Shown: positions 33,981 to 44,957 of the stretch, in pieces
Layout: each line of letters opens with the position of its first letter
Position numbering within the stretch: the first letter of the stretch is position 1
Source: Aporophyla lueneburgensis
Lineage: Eukaryota > Arthropoda > Insecta > Lepidoptera > Noctuidae
Length of the DNA: 64,000 bases
Direction of reading: 5' to 3'
Assembly: GCA_932294355.1 (NCBI GenBank)
Contig: OW028734.1
Location: 19,232,501 to 19,296,500, forward strand
The notes under the pieces: model-generated
Seen by the model: only the letters and a program-made list of their open reading frames with translations
The model's database searches: none
What the model was told of the DNA's origin: nothing
Program-made: the position numbers and the translations under genes

Positions 33981-34766
33981 ATGGACAGCAAACTAGTGCA
34001 CAGTATGGAGGAACTAGAGAAATTGTTTAGCTCCCGCATGCACGAATATGAAGATAAGCTCCAGAGAGCTACAGCTGGAACTGACCCTGTCCACTCGGAT
34101 CTTGCTGCACTTTCCAAGGACTTCTCCGAGTTTAAATCCTTTGTCTGCAAAACTCTCACTCACTTCAAAACTCAAATAGAACTCCTGTCTTTGAGTCTGG
34201 ACAGACAAGAAACTGCAATGCGGAGGAAGATTCTGCTGATTCACGGTATTCCCGAGAAATCTAATGAAAAGCTATGTGATGAAATTCTTGGCATAATATC
34301 CAAGCAACTATTAATTGATGACATTAAGCTGGAGCACTTAGACGTATGCCACCGACTGGGAGCTCCCCAGGGCAAAACGAGGCCAGTATTGGTGCGATTT
34401 AATGACATGGAGCATCGTCGCTTGGTTTGGGCCGGCAAAACTACACTCAAAGGCAGCGGGATCACAATTTCGGAGTTTCTGACAAAAACACGGCACCAGG
34501 TATTTATGGCCGCCCGCAAGCACTTCAATATAAATAGCTGCTGGTCTGCAGAGGGTAAGATCATTGTTTTAACGCCTGACAAGGCTCGCCGTAAGATATC
34601 GTCCATGGCTGAGCTCGATACATTAATCGCGTTGTTCCCCGCTCCGGCCAGTGCTGCCGCACCCAGTGATCCCGTGCCTGCAGCCTCTAACTCGCCGGCA
34701 GTGGCATCTACATCGGCTGTATCCGCAACCCCCAAAAAGAAGGTTGTGAGGAAGGCTCGTCGTTGA
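33981..34766 (+). CDS. CR1-type ORF1, RNA-binding coiled-coil protein, 261 residues
   Basis: Starts MDSKLVHSMEELEKLF. The N-terminal 80 residues look like a coiled coil. The middle (KILLIHGIPEKSNEKLCDEI, VCHRLGAPQGKTRPVLVRF) resembles the RNA-recognition and C-terminal domains of L1-type ORF1 proteins, also found in some insect CR1-group elements. An Ala/Pro-rich tail ends in a basic cluster, KKKVVRKARR. Intact. It would package the element RNA. Confidence 0.82.
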   Translation: MDSKLVHSMEELEKLFSSRMHEYEDKLQRATAGTDPVHSDLAALSKDFSEFKSFVCKTLTHFKTQIELLSLSLDRQETAMRRKILLIHGIPEKSNEKLCDEILGIISKQLLIDDIKLEHLDVCHRLGAPQGKTRPVLVRFNDMEHRRLVWAGKTTLKGSGITISEFLTKTRHQVFMAARKHFNINSCWSAEGKIIVLTPDKARRKISSMAELDTLIALFPAPASAAAPSDPVPAASNSPAVASTSAVSATPKKKVVRKARR

Positions 34767-35349
34767 GTTTACCGAGTTGGATGTCCCCTTGCATATCTTA
34801 CATTGTCTGTCTTGTAACACAATCGTGTAGTGACGGTACACTATAAAATTTTAATGTTTCTTTTGTTAAACTACCCATAATATTTAATTTAATTTTAGTT
34901 AATTATTTTTCTCATAAGTATGTTTAGGTTGCCGGTATTCGTTTTATTGACATGACTTATGACATTGACGTGTGTCAGAGTCAAGTGTTGTTTTATGTTG
35001 ACGTTACGTTTCGTTACACGCTGAGTTCGTTTTAGTCTTTGTGAATGTTGTGGCGAAATTTAACTTATTTTTTTTTTTAATTTCTTTGTTATATTAATGT
35101 ATGCGCTGATTATTGTATTTTTTTTTTTTTTACTTATTTTGTATCCTTACCATAGACTTACGCATATAATTGTTGTGTTGAAATCTCTGCCAACAACAGC
35201 GAATAGGTGTTTTTATTGGTTGAGTGTTTGTATGCACTTAAGTAGTAATTGTTTTAACATTGTTAGTATTATTTAGTTTTTGTATTGCTTTTTATTCGTA
35301 TATATATATATATATATATATATTTATTTTTAATTTATTTTTGTTAATT

Positions 35350-38289
35350 ATGGTCGATGTCGATATTGATGATGATTTTTTCTCTTGTCCTTCCTCTTCT
35401 AGCAGTTTCCATAGTGCGGCGAGTGGTTCCTCCTCACCTCTTACCCTCAGCGATCAGATTTCCTCTTTGTTGTCCCACCTTCCCAACAATCTCAACATAG
35501 CTCATATCAATGCCCAGAGTGTTCCTGGCCATTACTCTGATCTTCTGGCTTCCTTTAACTGTGCACATATTGATGCTTTGCTCATCTCTGAGTCCTTCCT
35601 CAAACCCTCTCTCTCATCTGTCCAGTTTGCCCTTCCTGGTTATGTCCTTATTCGTAATGATCGAACTGGGAAGGGTGGGGGTGGTGTTGCCATTTACTTG
35701 CGGTCTGATATTCCCTACAAGATTATCAGCTCATCACCTTCTTCCTACTCGGGGTCAGCGGAGCATCTATTTCTCGAAATTTCTTTACATCACACTAAAA
35801 TGCTCCTTGGAGTCGTTTATAGTCCTAACCTCAGTATCGATTACTTTGACTCGTTTGATACGCTTTTAAATGATTTTTGTCCCTCTTATGATCACGTAGT
35901 CTTGATGGGCGATTTTAATACTTGTTTACTTAAAATCGACAATCGTACTCACAAACTCAAATCTCTTTTAACCTCCTTTAACCTAAGTATTCTGCCTCTT
36001 TCTGCTACTCATCATTTCCCTAATTGCACTCCTTCTCTGTTGGATCTGATGATTGTGTCGAACTCGAATAATGTATCAGTCCACGGACAGCTCACTGCTT
36101 GTTTTTCTTACCACGACCTTATCTTTTTGTCCTACAGGATTCGCCCTCCCAAGCGCAAGCCGAAATATATTTTCCTTCGGAACTACAAGGGTATAGACCT
36201 GGAGGCATTACTGCGTGATGCTGATAGCATCGACTGGACGGACGTTTTAGAGGGCTCATGTATAAATGATATGGTTCACTTGTTTAACAGCACTTTACTC
36301 AGTTTATATGACCGTCATGCCCCTATCCGTAGAGTCAAGGTCAAACACGTTCCGGCTCCTTGGCTTACTGCTGACATTAAAGATGCGATGGCTAGTAGGG
36401 ACAGAGCCAAGAGAAGGTTTAAACGTTCTGCTTCTGAGCGTAACCGGAATGCATATAAGGTGCTGCGTAATCGCTGCAGGCGTTTGTGTAGAGATGCAAA
36501 GAGACGCTACTTCCACAATTCTCTCGATAACCGTAACTCCTCTGAAGTCTGGAAGTTTCTTAAAACTGTTGGTATTGGCAAATCTCCAGGCGTTCCTACT
36601 AATGGCACAGACGTGTGTGCTCTTAACAAACATTTTTCACATCCTCCTGTTACTTTTGATCCACACGTCAAATCAGCTTCTTTATACAAACTTTCTTGTT
36701 TGCCATTGCCTCAGTGTTCTTCTTTTGAATTAAAGCCAGTGGATGAAATTGAGGTCAAAAAATCTTTTTGTGCTATCTCCTCTACTGCTGTTGGTAATGA
36801 TGAACTTTGCTCTAGAATGATTTCTCCTATCCTCTCCTCGCTTCTTCCTGTCCTGACCCACATTTTTAATTTCTCCTTGTTTTCGTGTACTTTTCCTGAA
36901 GCCTGGAAACAAGCTCATATCATCCCCTTACCCAAAATTGCGAAGCCAGTGTCACCCACCGACTTTCGTCCTATTTCTATCCTACCGTATCTCTCTAAAG
37001 TTCTGGAGCATATTGTTCATCAACAACTTTCTGCCTTTCTATCTTCGAATGATCTACTCTGTCCTCTTCAATCTGGTTTTCGACCTGGTCATAGCACAGT
37101 AACGGCTCTTCTGAAGGTTACTGATGACATCCGCTGGGCTATGGATCACAAATCTCTCACTTTACTCGTACTTCTCGACTTTAGTAGTGCATTTAACTCA
37201 GTTGATTTCGATATCCTACTAGGGATTCTTAAATCCTTAAATTTCTCATCTTCCGCCATTGGATGGTTTGACTCGTATCTTAGGGGCCGCTCGCAGCGGG
37301 TTCGCCTAGACGAGTCGTCTTCTGATTGGTGTTCCCTTACCGCTGGTGTACCTCAGGGTGGCGTTCTCTCTCCCCTTCTTTTCTCTACTTTCATTAACTC
37401 TGTCACCCGAATCATCTCTTCCTACTTCCATCTCTATGCCGACGATCTGCAGCTTTACAGTCACTTCTCAAGGGATGATGCAGAAGCCGCCGTGTCTGCT
37501 ATGAACAGTGACCTGGATTTGATTAGCGAGTGGTCGAGGTCTTTTGGACGGCAAATCAACCCTAGGAAATCCCAGGCCATTGTGATTGGCGGCAGATATA
37601 TGCGAAATAGGCTTGATGTTGCATCTCTGTCTCCACTCTGTCTGAATGGAGTTCAGATTGAATACGCACATTCTGTTAAAAACCTAGGGGTGATTATGGA
37701 CTCTTATTTATCGTGGTCTGCCCAAGTTGCTCTAGTCAGTCAGAAAGTACACTACACATTCCATTCTTTGAAATGTCTCCAGAGGTTTTTGCCCTTGAAC
37801 ACCAAAATCTCTCTTGCTCAAACTCTCATTCAGCCCATCATTGATTACGCTGACGCCTGTTATTTGGATGCCACCGAGGAGCTATTAAATAAACTTGAGC
37901 GTTTACAAAATATCTGTATTCGTTTTGTTTATAATCTCAGAAAGTATGATCATGTTTCCGAATTTCGCAAGACACTCAAGTGGCTCCCTATTCGACTTCG
38001 CAGGAACTCTCGGATATTATGTTTGCTATTCAACCTTCTCCACAATCCTAAAACACCATCTTATTTGCGGGACCGTTTTTCCTACGCCCGTTCTTTAGAT
38101 GCGCCATGTAGGTCGCATCTAAGAAACCTCCTGAAGTCCCCTCCCCACTCCACTGACTTCTACTCCTACTCCTTCACTGTGCACGCGGTGCGGTTATGGA
38201 ATGCACTTCCGCCTGACATTAGGGACTGTCAAACAGTTGCAAATTTTAAAAGAAGAGTGAAAGAACACTATCTTTCCGTATCGACATAG
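35350..38289 (+). CDS. CR1-type ORF2: endonuclease - reverse transcriptase, intact
   Basis: I chose the ATG at 35350 (MVDVDIDDDFFSCPSS), 979 residues; the frame is open further upstream but through AT-repeat sequence. APE endonuclease: LNIAHINAQSVPGHYSDLL, LMGDFNTCLL, SYHDLIFL. Reverse transcriptase: DFRPISILPYLSKVLE, LLDFSSAFNSVD, AGVPQGGVLSPLLFS, HLYADDLQLYSH near 37432-37465. The C-terminal region has no RNase H and ends VRLWNALPPDIRDCQTV, typical of CR1/L2-type proteins. No frameshift or stop, so the element may be active or recently so. Confidence 0.92.
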   Translation: MVDVDIDDDFFSCPSSSSSFHSAASGSSSPLTLSDQISSLLSHLPNNLNIAHINAQSVPGHYSDLLASFNCAHIDALLISESFLKPSLSSVQFALPGYVLIRNDRTGKGGGGVAIYLRSDIPYKIISSSPSSYSGSAEHLFLEISLHHTKMLLGVVYSPNLSIDYFDSFDTLLNDFCPSYDHVVLMGDFNTCLLKIDNRTHKLKSLLTSFNLSILPLSATHHFPNCTPSLLDLMIVSNSNNVSVHGQLTACFSYHDLIFLSYRIRPPKRKPKYIFLRNYKGIDLEALLRDADSIDWTDVLEGSCINDMVHLFNSTLLSLYDRHAPIRRVKVKHVPAPWLTADIKDAMASRDRAKRRFKRSASERNRNAYKVLRNRCRRLCRDAKRRYFHNSLDNRNSSEVWKFLKTVGIGKSPGVPTNGTDVCALNKHFSHPPVTFDPHVKSASLYKLSCLPLPQCSSFELKPVDEIEVKKSFCAISSTAVGNDELCSRMISPILSSLLPVLTHIFNFSLFSCTFPEAWKQAHIIPLPKIAKPVSPTDFRPISILPYLSKVLEHIVHQQLSAFLSSNDLLCPLQSGFRPGHSTVTALLKVTDDIRWAMDHKSLTLLVLLDFSSAFNSVDFDILLGILKSLNFSSSAIGWFDSYLRGRSQRVRLDESSSDWCSLTAGVPQGGVLSPLLFSTFINSVTRIISSYFHLYADDLQLYSHFSRDDAEAAVSAMNSDLDLISEWSRSFGRQINPRKSQAIVIGGRYMRNRLDVASLSPLCLNGVQIEYAHSVKNLGVIMDSYLSWSAQVALVSQKVHYTFHSLKCLQRFLPLNTKISLAQTLIQPIIDYADACYLDATEELLNKLERLQNICIRFVYNLRKYDHVSEFRKTLKWLPIRLRRNSRILCLLFNLLHNPKTPSYLRDRFSYARSLDAPCRSHLRNLLKSPPHSTDFYSYSFTVHAVRLWNALPPDIRDCQTVANFKRRVKEHYLSVST

Positions 38290-38340
38290 TTGTGTTTGTA
38301 CTTATTGTTTTAATTACAATTTAATGTTATTTATTTTAGT

Positions 38341-38415
38341 AGTCTGTATGTATGTATCTATGTATGTATGTTTGTTTGTATGTATGTATCTATGTATTTA
38401 TGTTTGTTTGTATGT
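38341..38415. repeat. (tatg)n microsatellite in CR1-type 3' UTR
   Basis: Runs of tatgtatg, broken by tttg and tatc. The Tyr/Val/Cys-rich open frame here is an artefact of the repeat. Confidence 0.85.
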
Positions 38416-38663
38416 ATATATTCTTATGTTATTTGATTAATTGTATTAAGTTAATATTTTTTGATTATATGTATTTTATTTTCTCATACTGTTACACACG
38501 CTGTCTACATCTCTGTATCTTCTCTCCTATCGCAGGTGTGCTGGAAGAGATTTCTTTAGAAATAAGCATCACCTTTGTACAAATTTTTCTGTTCCTTTCT
38601 TGTCTGTTTTTATTTGTGTGTACATAAATGGTTAAATAAATAAATAAATAAATACAAAAACTT

Positions 38664-40052
38664 AGGTCTCGTTAAGATATCTGGTACCATGCCTGCTGCT
38701 GTTTGTGTAGATTTGTTAAAAGAACGTTTGTCGGAGTTTGATATTCATTTAGACACTGACGTTATTAGTCTGACTACAGATGGTTGTAGTGTAATGAAAA
38801 AAATGGGAAAGTCAGTCAATGCTTATCACCAAAAGTGTCTGGCACATGGTATGCAGTTGGCGATACTAGATGTATTGTATAAAAAAACAAAAGTCGGTGA
38901 AATACAGAATGACTTACCACAGAATATAAAGGATGACGACGATGAAAATGAGGATGATGATGAAAAAGACGAAAGTGGAGATTTTGAAATAATTGAGAGA
39001 AGCAAGCCGCGAAAAAATGAAGAAATAATTTATGAACATGTGATTAATAAAGTCCGAAAAGTTGCAAAGTTGTTCAGAAAATCACCAACGAAACAAACAG
39101 TATTAAGGAAATACGTAGAGGAAGAGTACAAAATAGAACTAACATTAATAATTGATTGCAAGACGAGATGGTCCAGTTTAGCGGAAATGCTTGAACGATT
39201 TCTAAAAATAAAGATATGCGTTCGAAAAGCTCTAATTGATGTAGGATCCGGAATAGAGTTCACTGAATCAGAGTATACTACACTGGAAAAAACCTCAAAT
39301 TCACTTGGTATCATGAAAGTGACCTTAGAAGCACTGTGAAGGCGAGACGCTACTCTTTTAACAGCGGATACTGCCCTCAATTTCTGTCTAAAGAAATTAG
39401 ACGTACGAGAAAATTCTTTGAACATTAGTCTCGCCAATTTACTGCGTATCCGTATTAAAGAAAATAGACTGATTGAGGCAAGTATCTTACAATACTTGCG
39501 CAGTCCTTCTCAGTTTTTTGAAAAGAAGTTGGATGCAAGAGCATTCCAAACGTTAAGCAACGATGAAATTACAGTGTCGTTGAAAGAATTGTACGACAGG
39601 CTAAATAAATCTACAACCACAACTGAAGAAGCAACTGACAATTATCCCGGAAATACCAGTGATTCAAATGATGCGACGATTGCGGAGCTCACAAGTCTAA
39701 CGACAGGAGAACAGTTGGAATGTGAGCTTAATAATTTGCTTAACCCCCAAGAAGACAAAGTTCAGAATATAACTTCCATGTCTATCCATGACTTGCAAAC
39801 AACCCTGCACGTAGAAAAAGCTCTCTTTGAAAATGGAGGCGACAGGGGGAAGTACCTAAACCATTGCTACAATTACTTAATATCTATCCCCCCACTAGCG
39901 TAGAAGCAGAGAGAGCTTTTTCTAACGCGGGTTACTTTTGTAATAAAATCAGGTCCTCTCTATCTGAAACTACATTAAAGGCCCTTTGTTTTTTACGTGC
40001 CCACTATAAAAATGAAAAAACTCTCTTAAATAATTTTTATTCTATAATTTGA
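38664..40052 (+). pseudogene. hAT transposase, 3' part, one stop and one frameshift
   Basis: Resumes with LVKISGTMPAAVCVDLLKER and the catalytic-core sequence ISLTTDGCSVMKKMGK, then CLAHGMQLAILDV, followed by an acidic insertion. An in-frame TGA at 39337-39339 interrupts EAL-RRDA; the frame then continues to about 39870, where it shifts. The hAT dimerisation motif PPTSVEAERAFSNAGY ends the protein in the last frame (to 40052). Confidence 0.85.
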
Positions 40053-40255
40053 GTATGTTGTTGTATGTTTATTAAAGTATTTGATTGAAATATCTTGTTT
40101 TGACTACATAAATGCCTAGCCTATAATTTTGAGAGTTACTTTTAAAATAGTCTCGAAAGTCTCGTTTTTCCCGGAAATTTCGAGACCGCATCGAGTCTCG
40201 ATTTTTTTTTCCCGGGACTCAAAAATGCAGCGAGACTGAAAGCCCTAGTACCGAC

Positions 40256-42588
40256 CAGTCCAAGACATCTTCACATACGATGTCGACTTGGAGTCACCTC
40301 ACACTTGGACTAAACGACTGGTGTTGTCTACTGTCGCGAGGACCTTTGACCCGAATGGTTGGATATGCCCGGTATTGTTTTGGGCGAAATGTTTTCTTCA
40401 GCGCCTTTGGACTGCGGGACTTGGTTGGGACGAGCCACTTCGGGAAACCCTGTTGGAAGATTGGCTCCAATTTGTATCCGCACTCCCTGCAGTCAACGAG
40501 GTCGTGTTACCCCGCGCTATCCTCCCCCCTGGGAGCTACACTGCTACCCTTCATGGGTTTTGTGATGCATCTTCGCACGGTTATGCAGCTGTTGTTTATC
40601 TGCGCACCGTCAGCGCGACAGGCCAGGTGAAGTTGTCACTGGTCATGGCCAAGAGCAAGGTGGCCCCCCTCCGGACGGCACTGACCATCCCTAAATTAGA
40701 ATTGTCAGGGGCGGCGCTTCTTGTGCGTCTATTGAACCACGTTGCTCACACTTTGGGTGGAACTGTGGACATTCGGGCTTCTTACGCCTGGACGGACAGT
40801 CAAATTGTTTTGTGTTGGTTGAAGACGTCCGTCCACTCTTTGGAGGTCTTTGTTGCGAACCGAGTGTCCCAGATTCAAAATTCTGAAACGCCTTTGATTT
40901 GGAGGCACGTGCCTGGAGATTTGAACCCGGGCGACGTGGCCTCACGTGGGTGCATGGCACCCCGCCTGATTGCTCACCCCCTATGGTGGGGACCAGACTG
41001 GCTGACTCACCCCGAGGATGATTGGCCTCGAACGCCAGTCTTGATGTCGGGTCCTTTGCCCGGGCTCAAGGTGCTCGCTGTTGGAACGAAGGACCCTCCG
41101 TTTGACCCTGAATTTTTGTTGAATCGATACAGCTCCCTCGACAAATTGTTGAACGTTACCTCGTGGATCAGGCGTTTTGGTCATAATTCTAGGAACTCCG
41201 GGAACAAACGCCTGTCTCTGGTTCTCTCTCCTCAGGAGCGACAGGAATCACTCCTCCTTTGGGTCCGCTCCGTGCAGGCTGCACACTTTGAGAAGGAGAT
41301 TGAAATTTTGAAGTCTGGTAAGGCTAAATTGTCGGGAGCCATTAGTAAATTGAACCCCTTTTTGGACGATACGGGTCTCTTGCGTGTTGGGGGACGGTTG
41401 AGGCACTCTAGCCTTCCTTATGGGGCCCGTCACCCCCTTTTGTTGCCTAAGGAGGGCCATTTGGTTAAATTGTTGGTGACTGATCGTCACATTAAGAACT
41501 CGCATGCCGGTTGCAATGCGCTGTTGGCCATTCTGCAGCGAGAGTTTTGGATATTGTCGGCCCGTCGTACTATTCGTAGCATCGTCTTCCGTTGTTTGCC
41601 GTGCTACCGGACTAAGGCCTCTACTATGCAGCCAATGATGGGAGACTTGCCGGCTGATCGTGTTAATGAGGCGAGACCCTTTGCAGGCGTCGGAACGGAC
41701 TTTGCTGGTCCCTTTTTGGTGAAGACGTCTCCTCTTCGGAATAGTAAAATTGTTAAGGCTTATTTGTGTGTGTTTGTCTGCCTGTCAACTAAGGCAGTGC
41801 ACTTGGAGTTGGTAACCTCCCTCTCGACGGAGGCATTTGTGGCGACCTTGGATAGATTTGTGTCTCGCCGTGGGTTACCTACTTTGATCAGGTCTGATTG
41901 CGGTACTAACTACAAGGGTACAAGTAACTATTTGAAGGAGGTATACGCCTTCCTTGCTGAGAACCAGGTTGACATTGGTAACAAATTAGCCCGCCGAGGG
42001 GTCACTTGGTTGTTTGACCCGCCAGCCTGCCCCCATTGGGGGGGTATTTTTGAAGCCGCGGTGAAAGCGGCAAAGGGACTCTGGCGCAGATCGTTAGGAG
42101 ACACCGTTCTCACCTTTGAGGAGTTAGCTACGGTATTTTGCCGCATTGAAGCTGCACTGAACTCGCGTCCATTGTGCCCGCTGTCTTCGGACCCGAACGA
42201 CTTGGAGGCCCTGACCCCGGGCCATTTTTTGATTGGACAGCCACTTGTCGCCCTGCCCGAGTACCCTCTTGTCGATGTGAGCCAAAATCGGCTATCGCGG
42301 TTTCAGTTGGTGCAGCAGCTCGCTCAGAGTTTTTGGAAGCGTTGGAGCTTGGAGTATTTGCACATCCTCCAGCAGCGCGTCAAGTGGACTGATAAAACGC
42401 ATCCGCCCAAAATTGGAGACCTCGTCCTGATTAAGGATGCCAACCTTAAGCCGTTGTATTGGCGCCGGGGGCGCATTCTCAATCTGGTGGCTGGCACTGA
42501 CGGGGTTCCTCGTTTTGCAGAAGTTTTGGTGGACGGATCGGTCGTGAAGAGAGCGGTCGCAACCTTGTCAAGATTGCCAATTGATTAG
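40256..42588 (+). pseudogene. BEL pol, 3' part: RNase H and integrase
   Basis: Continues pol with VQDIFTYDVDLES, then the Pao-type region (STVARTFDPNGW). RNase H follows (HGFCDASSHGYAAVVY, IPKLELSGAALL, YAWTDSQIVLCWL). The integrase comes last: a zinc-binding part (CNALLAILQREFWI, RCLPC) and a DDE core with GTDFAGPF, IRSDCGTNYKG and HWGGIFEAAVKAAKG. A C-terminal DUF5641-like segment (PPKIGDLVLIKDANLKPLYW) precedes the stop at 42588. The open frame is undamaged in itself. Confidence 0.92.
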
Positions 42589-42597
42589 CGGACGGGA

Positions 42598-42619
42598 AGG
42601 CCCGTCCGGGGGGGGTAGA
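42598..42619 (+). promoter_or_regulatory. BEL polypurine tract
   Basis: A G-rich run (ggggggggtaga) directly before the 3' LTR, in the expected place for plus-strand priming. Confidence 0.65.
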
Positions 42620-43245
42620 TGTTTCGGAACGAACCTTTGTTACTCTATGCGCTTTCGGAACGCGCCGCCCGAACGGAATGACATCTGACTCGTCAAGTTT
42701 GATTTTGACACTTGTCACTTCTTTTTCCCTTTTTTTTAGTTTGGTCTTTGAGAGCGTCGGACAGATTTTTGCTTCCACGAGTTTTTTGTAAATCAATCCT
42801 TGAAAATCGGTCGTTTTGCGGACAATACGTCATGACCTAATGATTTAGTGTTACAATAACCCCTTTTGGTGAAGGAATACGGGTTTAGTTTCTTGATATT
42901 AAAGAACTTTAAGGTTAAGTGTTTGAACCGCATGTTGGAGTGAATCTCTGGCGAGTGGCAGCGGCCTGGTTCTGGAAAACCCACTTACAAGTCACAACAC
43001 GGTACATACACACTCACTTACATACAAAGATCCAGGTAATCCCAAGAAGCAGGCGGTCGTCGTCCTGGAAGGTGAGTTCCTTTGTTCGTTTTAGTGTAGT
43101 TAATTTATTTGCAATTGTTCTCTTATATTGTCTGCTCCGCGTACGGCGGACAGTACGCTAGCCACTCTTGTCTCTAGAGCCCCACGATTAGCACGCTTCC
43201 ACATAATAATTAAAACCTTATGTGGGCCTAGTCTGGCAGCGTACA
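42620..43245 (+). repeat. BEL 3' LTR
   Basis: 626 bp, by eye identical to the 5' LTR at 28016-28641; followed by the GTGGT duplication. Confidence 0.93.
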
Positions 43246-44930
43246 GTGGTGGTACTCATCGCTGCAACATCACACCATTTCGGTTTGGGAGCATTAGCTT
43301 TAATCCACTCGAGAATTGGCCTGATATCCTTGTCACTTTGCTGAGCATGCTGTAGGGTTTCCTTCCATTCGTCACTAAGGTCCGTTCTTAGCATCCTGAC
43401 AGGAACTACTTCCTTAGCTTCCTGTCTGACACAATGTTTGTACTGTTCAGGAGAAGGTCTTCTTGATAAAGCGTCCGCGTTACCGTGGGATATGCCGTCA
43501 TTGGCCTGTGACATCGAAATCCTTGGGGGTCTATTAACACCAACCAATACTCGCCCCGCACACTTATCACTTACTAATTTCTCTTGATGCTGCGCTGTGA
43601 TATCGGACACCCTTCTAACCTGGGTGTGATATTCGCTGGCAGTGTTTCGCTTCGGGCAATTTGACCGGAGGTGGCCCTTTTCTCCACAAGTGTAACATCT
43701 AGGGCTGTACCTAATACGGTCACGAACAGGTGACTCCACAACCTCTCTGAAGCGATGGGCTCGATGATCATGCCTCACTGCTTCCACTTCCAACGCGTGG
43801 GCCAAGGCGTCCTTCAGCTTCTCATGATGCCCAAGTCTCACAGCAGCCCTTACTTCCAGGTCCCGTATGCCATCTATGAAGGTTTGCATTAGTATACCCT
43901 CAATGAGCGCGGGCGCAGACTGGTACGCCTTTCGAACCAGCTTTTCGATTTCCAAGGCCCACTGCTGTAAGTTTTCACCACTGCGCTGCACACGATCCTT
44001 CAACTGGGCACGAAAAACGTGTTCCAGGTGCGCGTCACCGTATCTGGCCTCTAACGCCTCAACGAGCTGCTCGTAGGTAACATTTTTGCCGAGAGCCTCT
44101 AACACAGTTAAAGCCTGGTCACGAAGGGCCAAAGTAAGCGCGGTCATGGCCTGGGCCGTTGTCCACCCATTTGCTTCCATGACAGCTTCAAATTGAATTT
44201 TGTATGCTGACCAGGAAGATGTTCCGTCGAAGGGTGGTACTTTAAACCCGCGCACGGAAGGTTCAGCAACTACAGAAGCCACAGTCCCGTCTCCAGTCTT
44301 CCGATTTTCCAGCGCTTTTTTTATATCAGCGACCTGGATTTCGACCTCGGAGATACGATTTTCGTGTAGCTGAACCTTCTCCTTCATGGCTTTGATCTCT
44401 TTGCAAAATATCGCATGTAGATCTTTCAAAAGGAGAACCTGCTCCTCTTTATCACGCTGAAGCTGTTCTTGCAGGCGGCGCGTCTGTTCTTCCTGTCGGC
44501 GGGCCTGTTCTTCCTGTTGGCGGGCCTGTTCTTCCTGTCGGCGAGCTTGCTCCTCTTTGTCCAGCTGCAGCTGTTCCTGTAGGCGGCGGGCCTGTTCTTC
44601 CTGTCGACGGGCCTGTTCTTCCTGCCGGCGAGCTTGCTCCTCTTTGTCCTGCTGCAGCTGTTCCTGTAGGCGGCGGGCCTGTTCTTCCTGTCGGCGGGCC
44701 TGTTCTTCCTGTCGGCGGGCCTGCTCCTGCAGCATCGCCATTAGCGCAGAAAGATCCATGGCTGGTGATGCTGTAGGAACACCAGACGCTTGGGAGACTG
44801 GCTCCGTCGTCGGCTGATTACCCCCAGGTGTCTGTCTAGAAGTTCCTTCAAACCGCCTCTGATCCACCTCCTGCTGGCGCTGACTCCTGGTACGGATACC
44901 TTCCGTATCCTCCTTCGGTAAAACTGGCAT
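43246..44930 (-). pseudogene. gypsy gag joined by deletion to a late pol remnant
   Basis: Starts at 44930 (MPVLPKEDTEGIRTRSQ). Residues about 66-165 are a repeated RRQEEQA coiled-coil tract. The capsid-like region follows (FKVPPFDGTSSWSAYKIQF, YEQLVEALEARYGDAHLE), then a CCHC knuckle, CYTCGEKGHLRSNC. Soon after, the sequence jumps to GNADALSRRPSP, which is normally the end of RNase H, and the linker before integrase. The protease, RT and RNase H were therefore removed by an internal deletion that kept the frame. With the BEL removed, the fused frame to 26813 is 960 residues without a stop. Confidence 0.87.
44440..44735 (-). repeat. 21-bp minisatellite in gypsy gag
   Basis: The word 'cctgttcttcctgtcggcgg' recurs in direct repeats of 21 bp grouped into larger units of 29 to 36 codons (RRQEEQA...RRLQEQLQ.DKEEQ, three rounds). 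It codes for a long charged coiled coil. Confidence 0.85.
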
Positions 44931-44939
44931 AATTTATCC

Positions 44940-44957
44940 CTTACTTCTGACACCAAA
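44940..44957 (-). promoter_or_regulatory. gypsy primer-binding site
   Basis: Minus strand: tttggtgtcagaagtaagg directly after the 5' LTR. It contains TGG at the right place for pairing with a tRNA CCA end; I cannot name the tRNA. Confidence 0.6.

Larger units (their letters stand above)
33802..38663 (+). mobile_element. CR1/L2-group non-LTR retrotransposon, apparently complete
   Basis: Both ORFs are open, and the 3' end is a (taaa)n-type tail at about 38630-38655, without a long poly-A. This, with the RT type, points to the CR1/L2 group. It is inserted in the hAT transposase gene; joining ...PYVG to LVKISGTMP restores the hAT frame. No clear target duplication, as is common in this group. 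Confidence 0.82.
32267..40247 (+). mobile_element. hAT transposon, 7.98 kb, carrying a CR1-type element
   Basis: Ends TAGGGCTTTCA and its mirror TGAAAGCCCTA; 8-bp duplication gtaccgac at 32259-32266 and 40248-40255, the hAT hallmark. Both ends carry many 'gtctcg'/'cgagac' words within about 120 bp, probably binding sites for the transposase. Removing the element restores the BEL pol frame (insert plus duplication is a multiple of three). The transposase gene inside is dead, so the copy must have moved with enzyme supplied by another copy, or died since. Confidence 0.92.
28016..43245 (+). mobile_element. BEL/Pao LTR retrotransposon, young, split by hAT
   Basis: LTRs of 626 bp at 28016-28641 and 42620-43245 look identical by eye. 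A 5-bp duplication GTGGT lies at 28011-28015 and 43246-43250, the size usual for this group. Order: LTR, primer site, gag, in-frame stop, pol with protease, RT, RNase H and integrase, purine tract, LTR. Removing the hAT keeps the pol frame. It is inserted antisense into the gypsy integrase region. Confidence 0.92.

Noticed and set aside
38352..38627. Tyr/Cys/Val-rich frame after the CR1-type ORF2
   Set aside because: Translation of a (tatg)n microsatellite in the 3' UTR.
44557..44817. Cys/Ser/Arg-rich plus-strand frame
   Set aside because: Antisense of the gypsy gag minisatellite.
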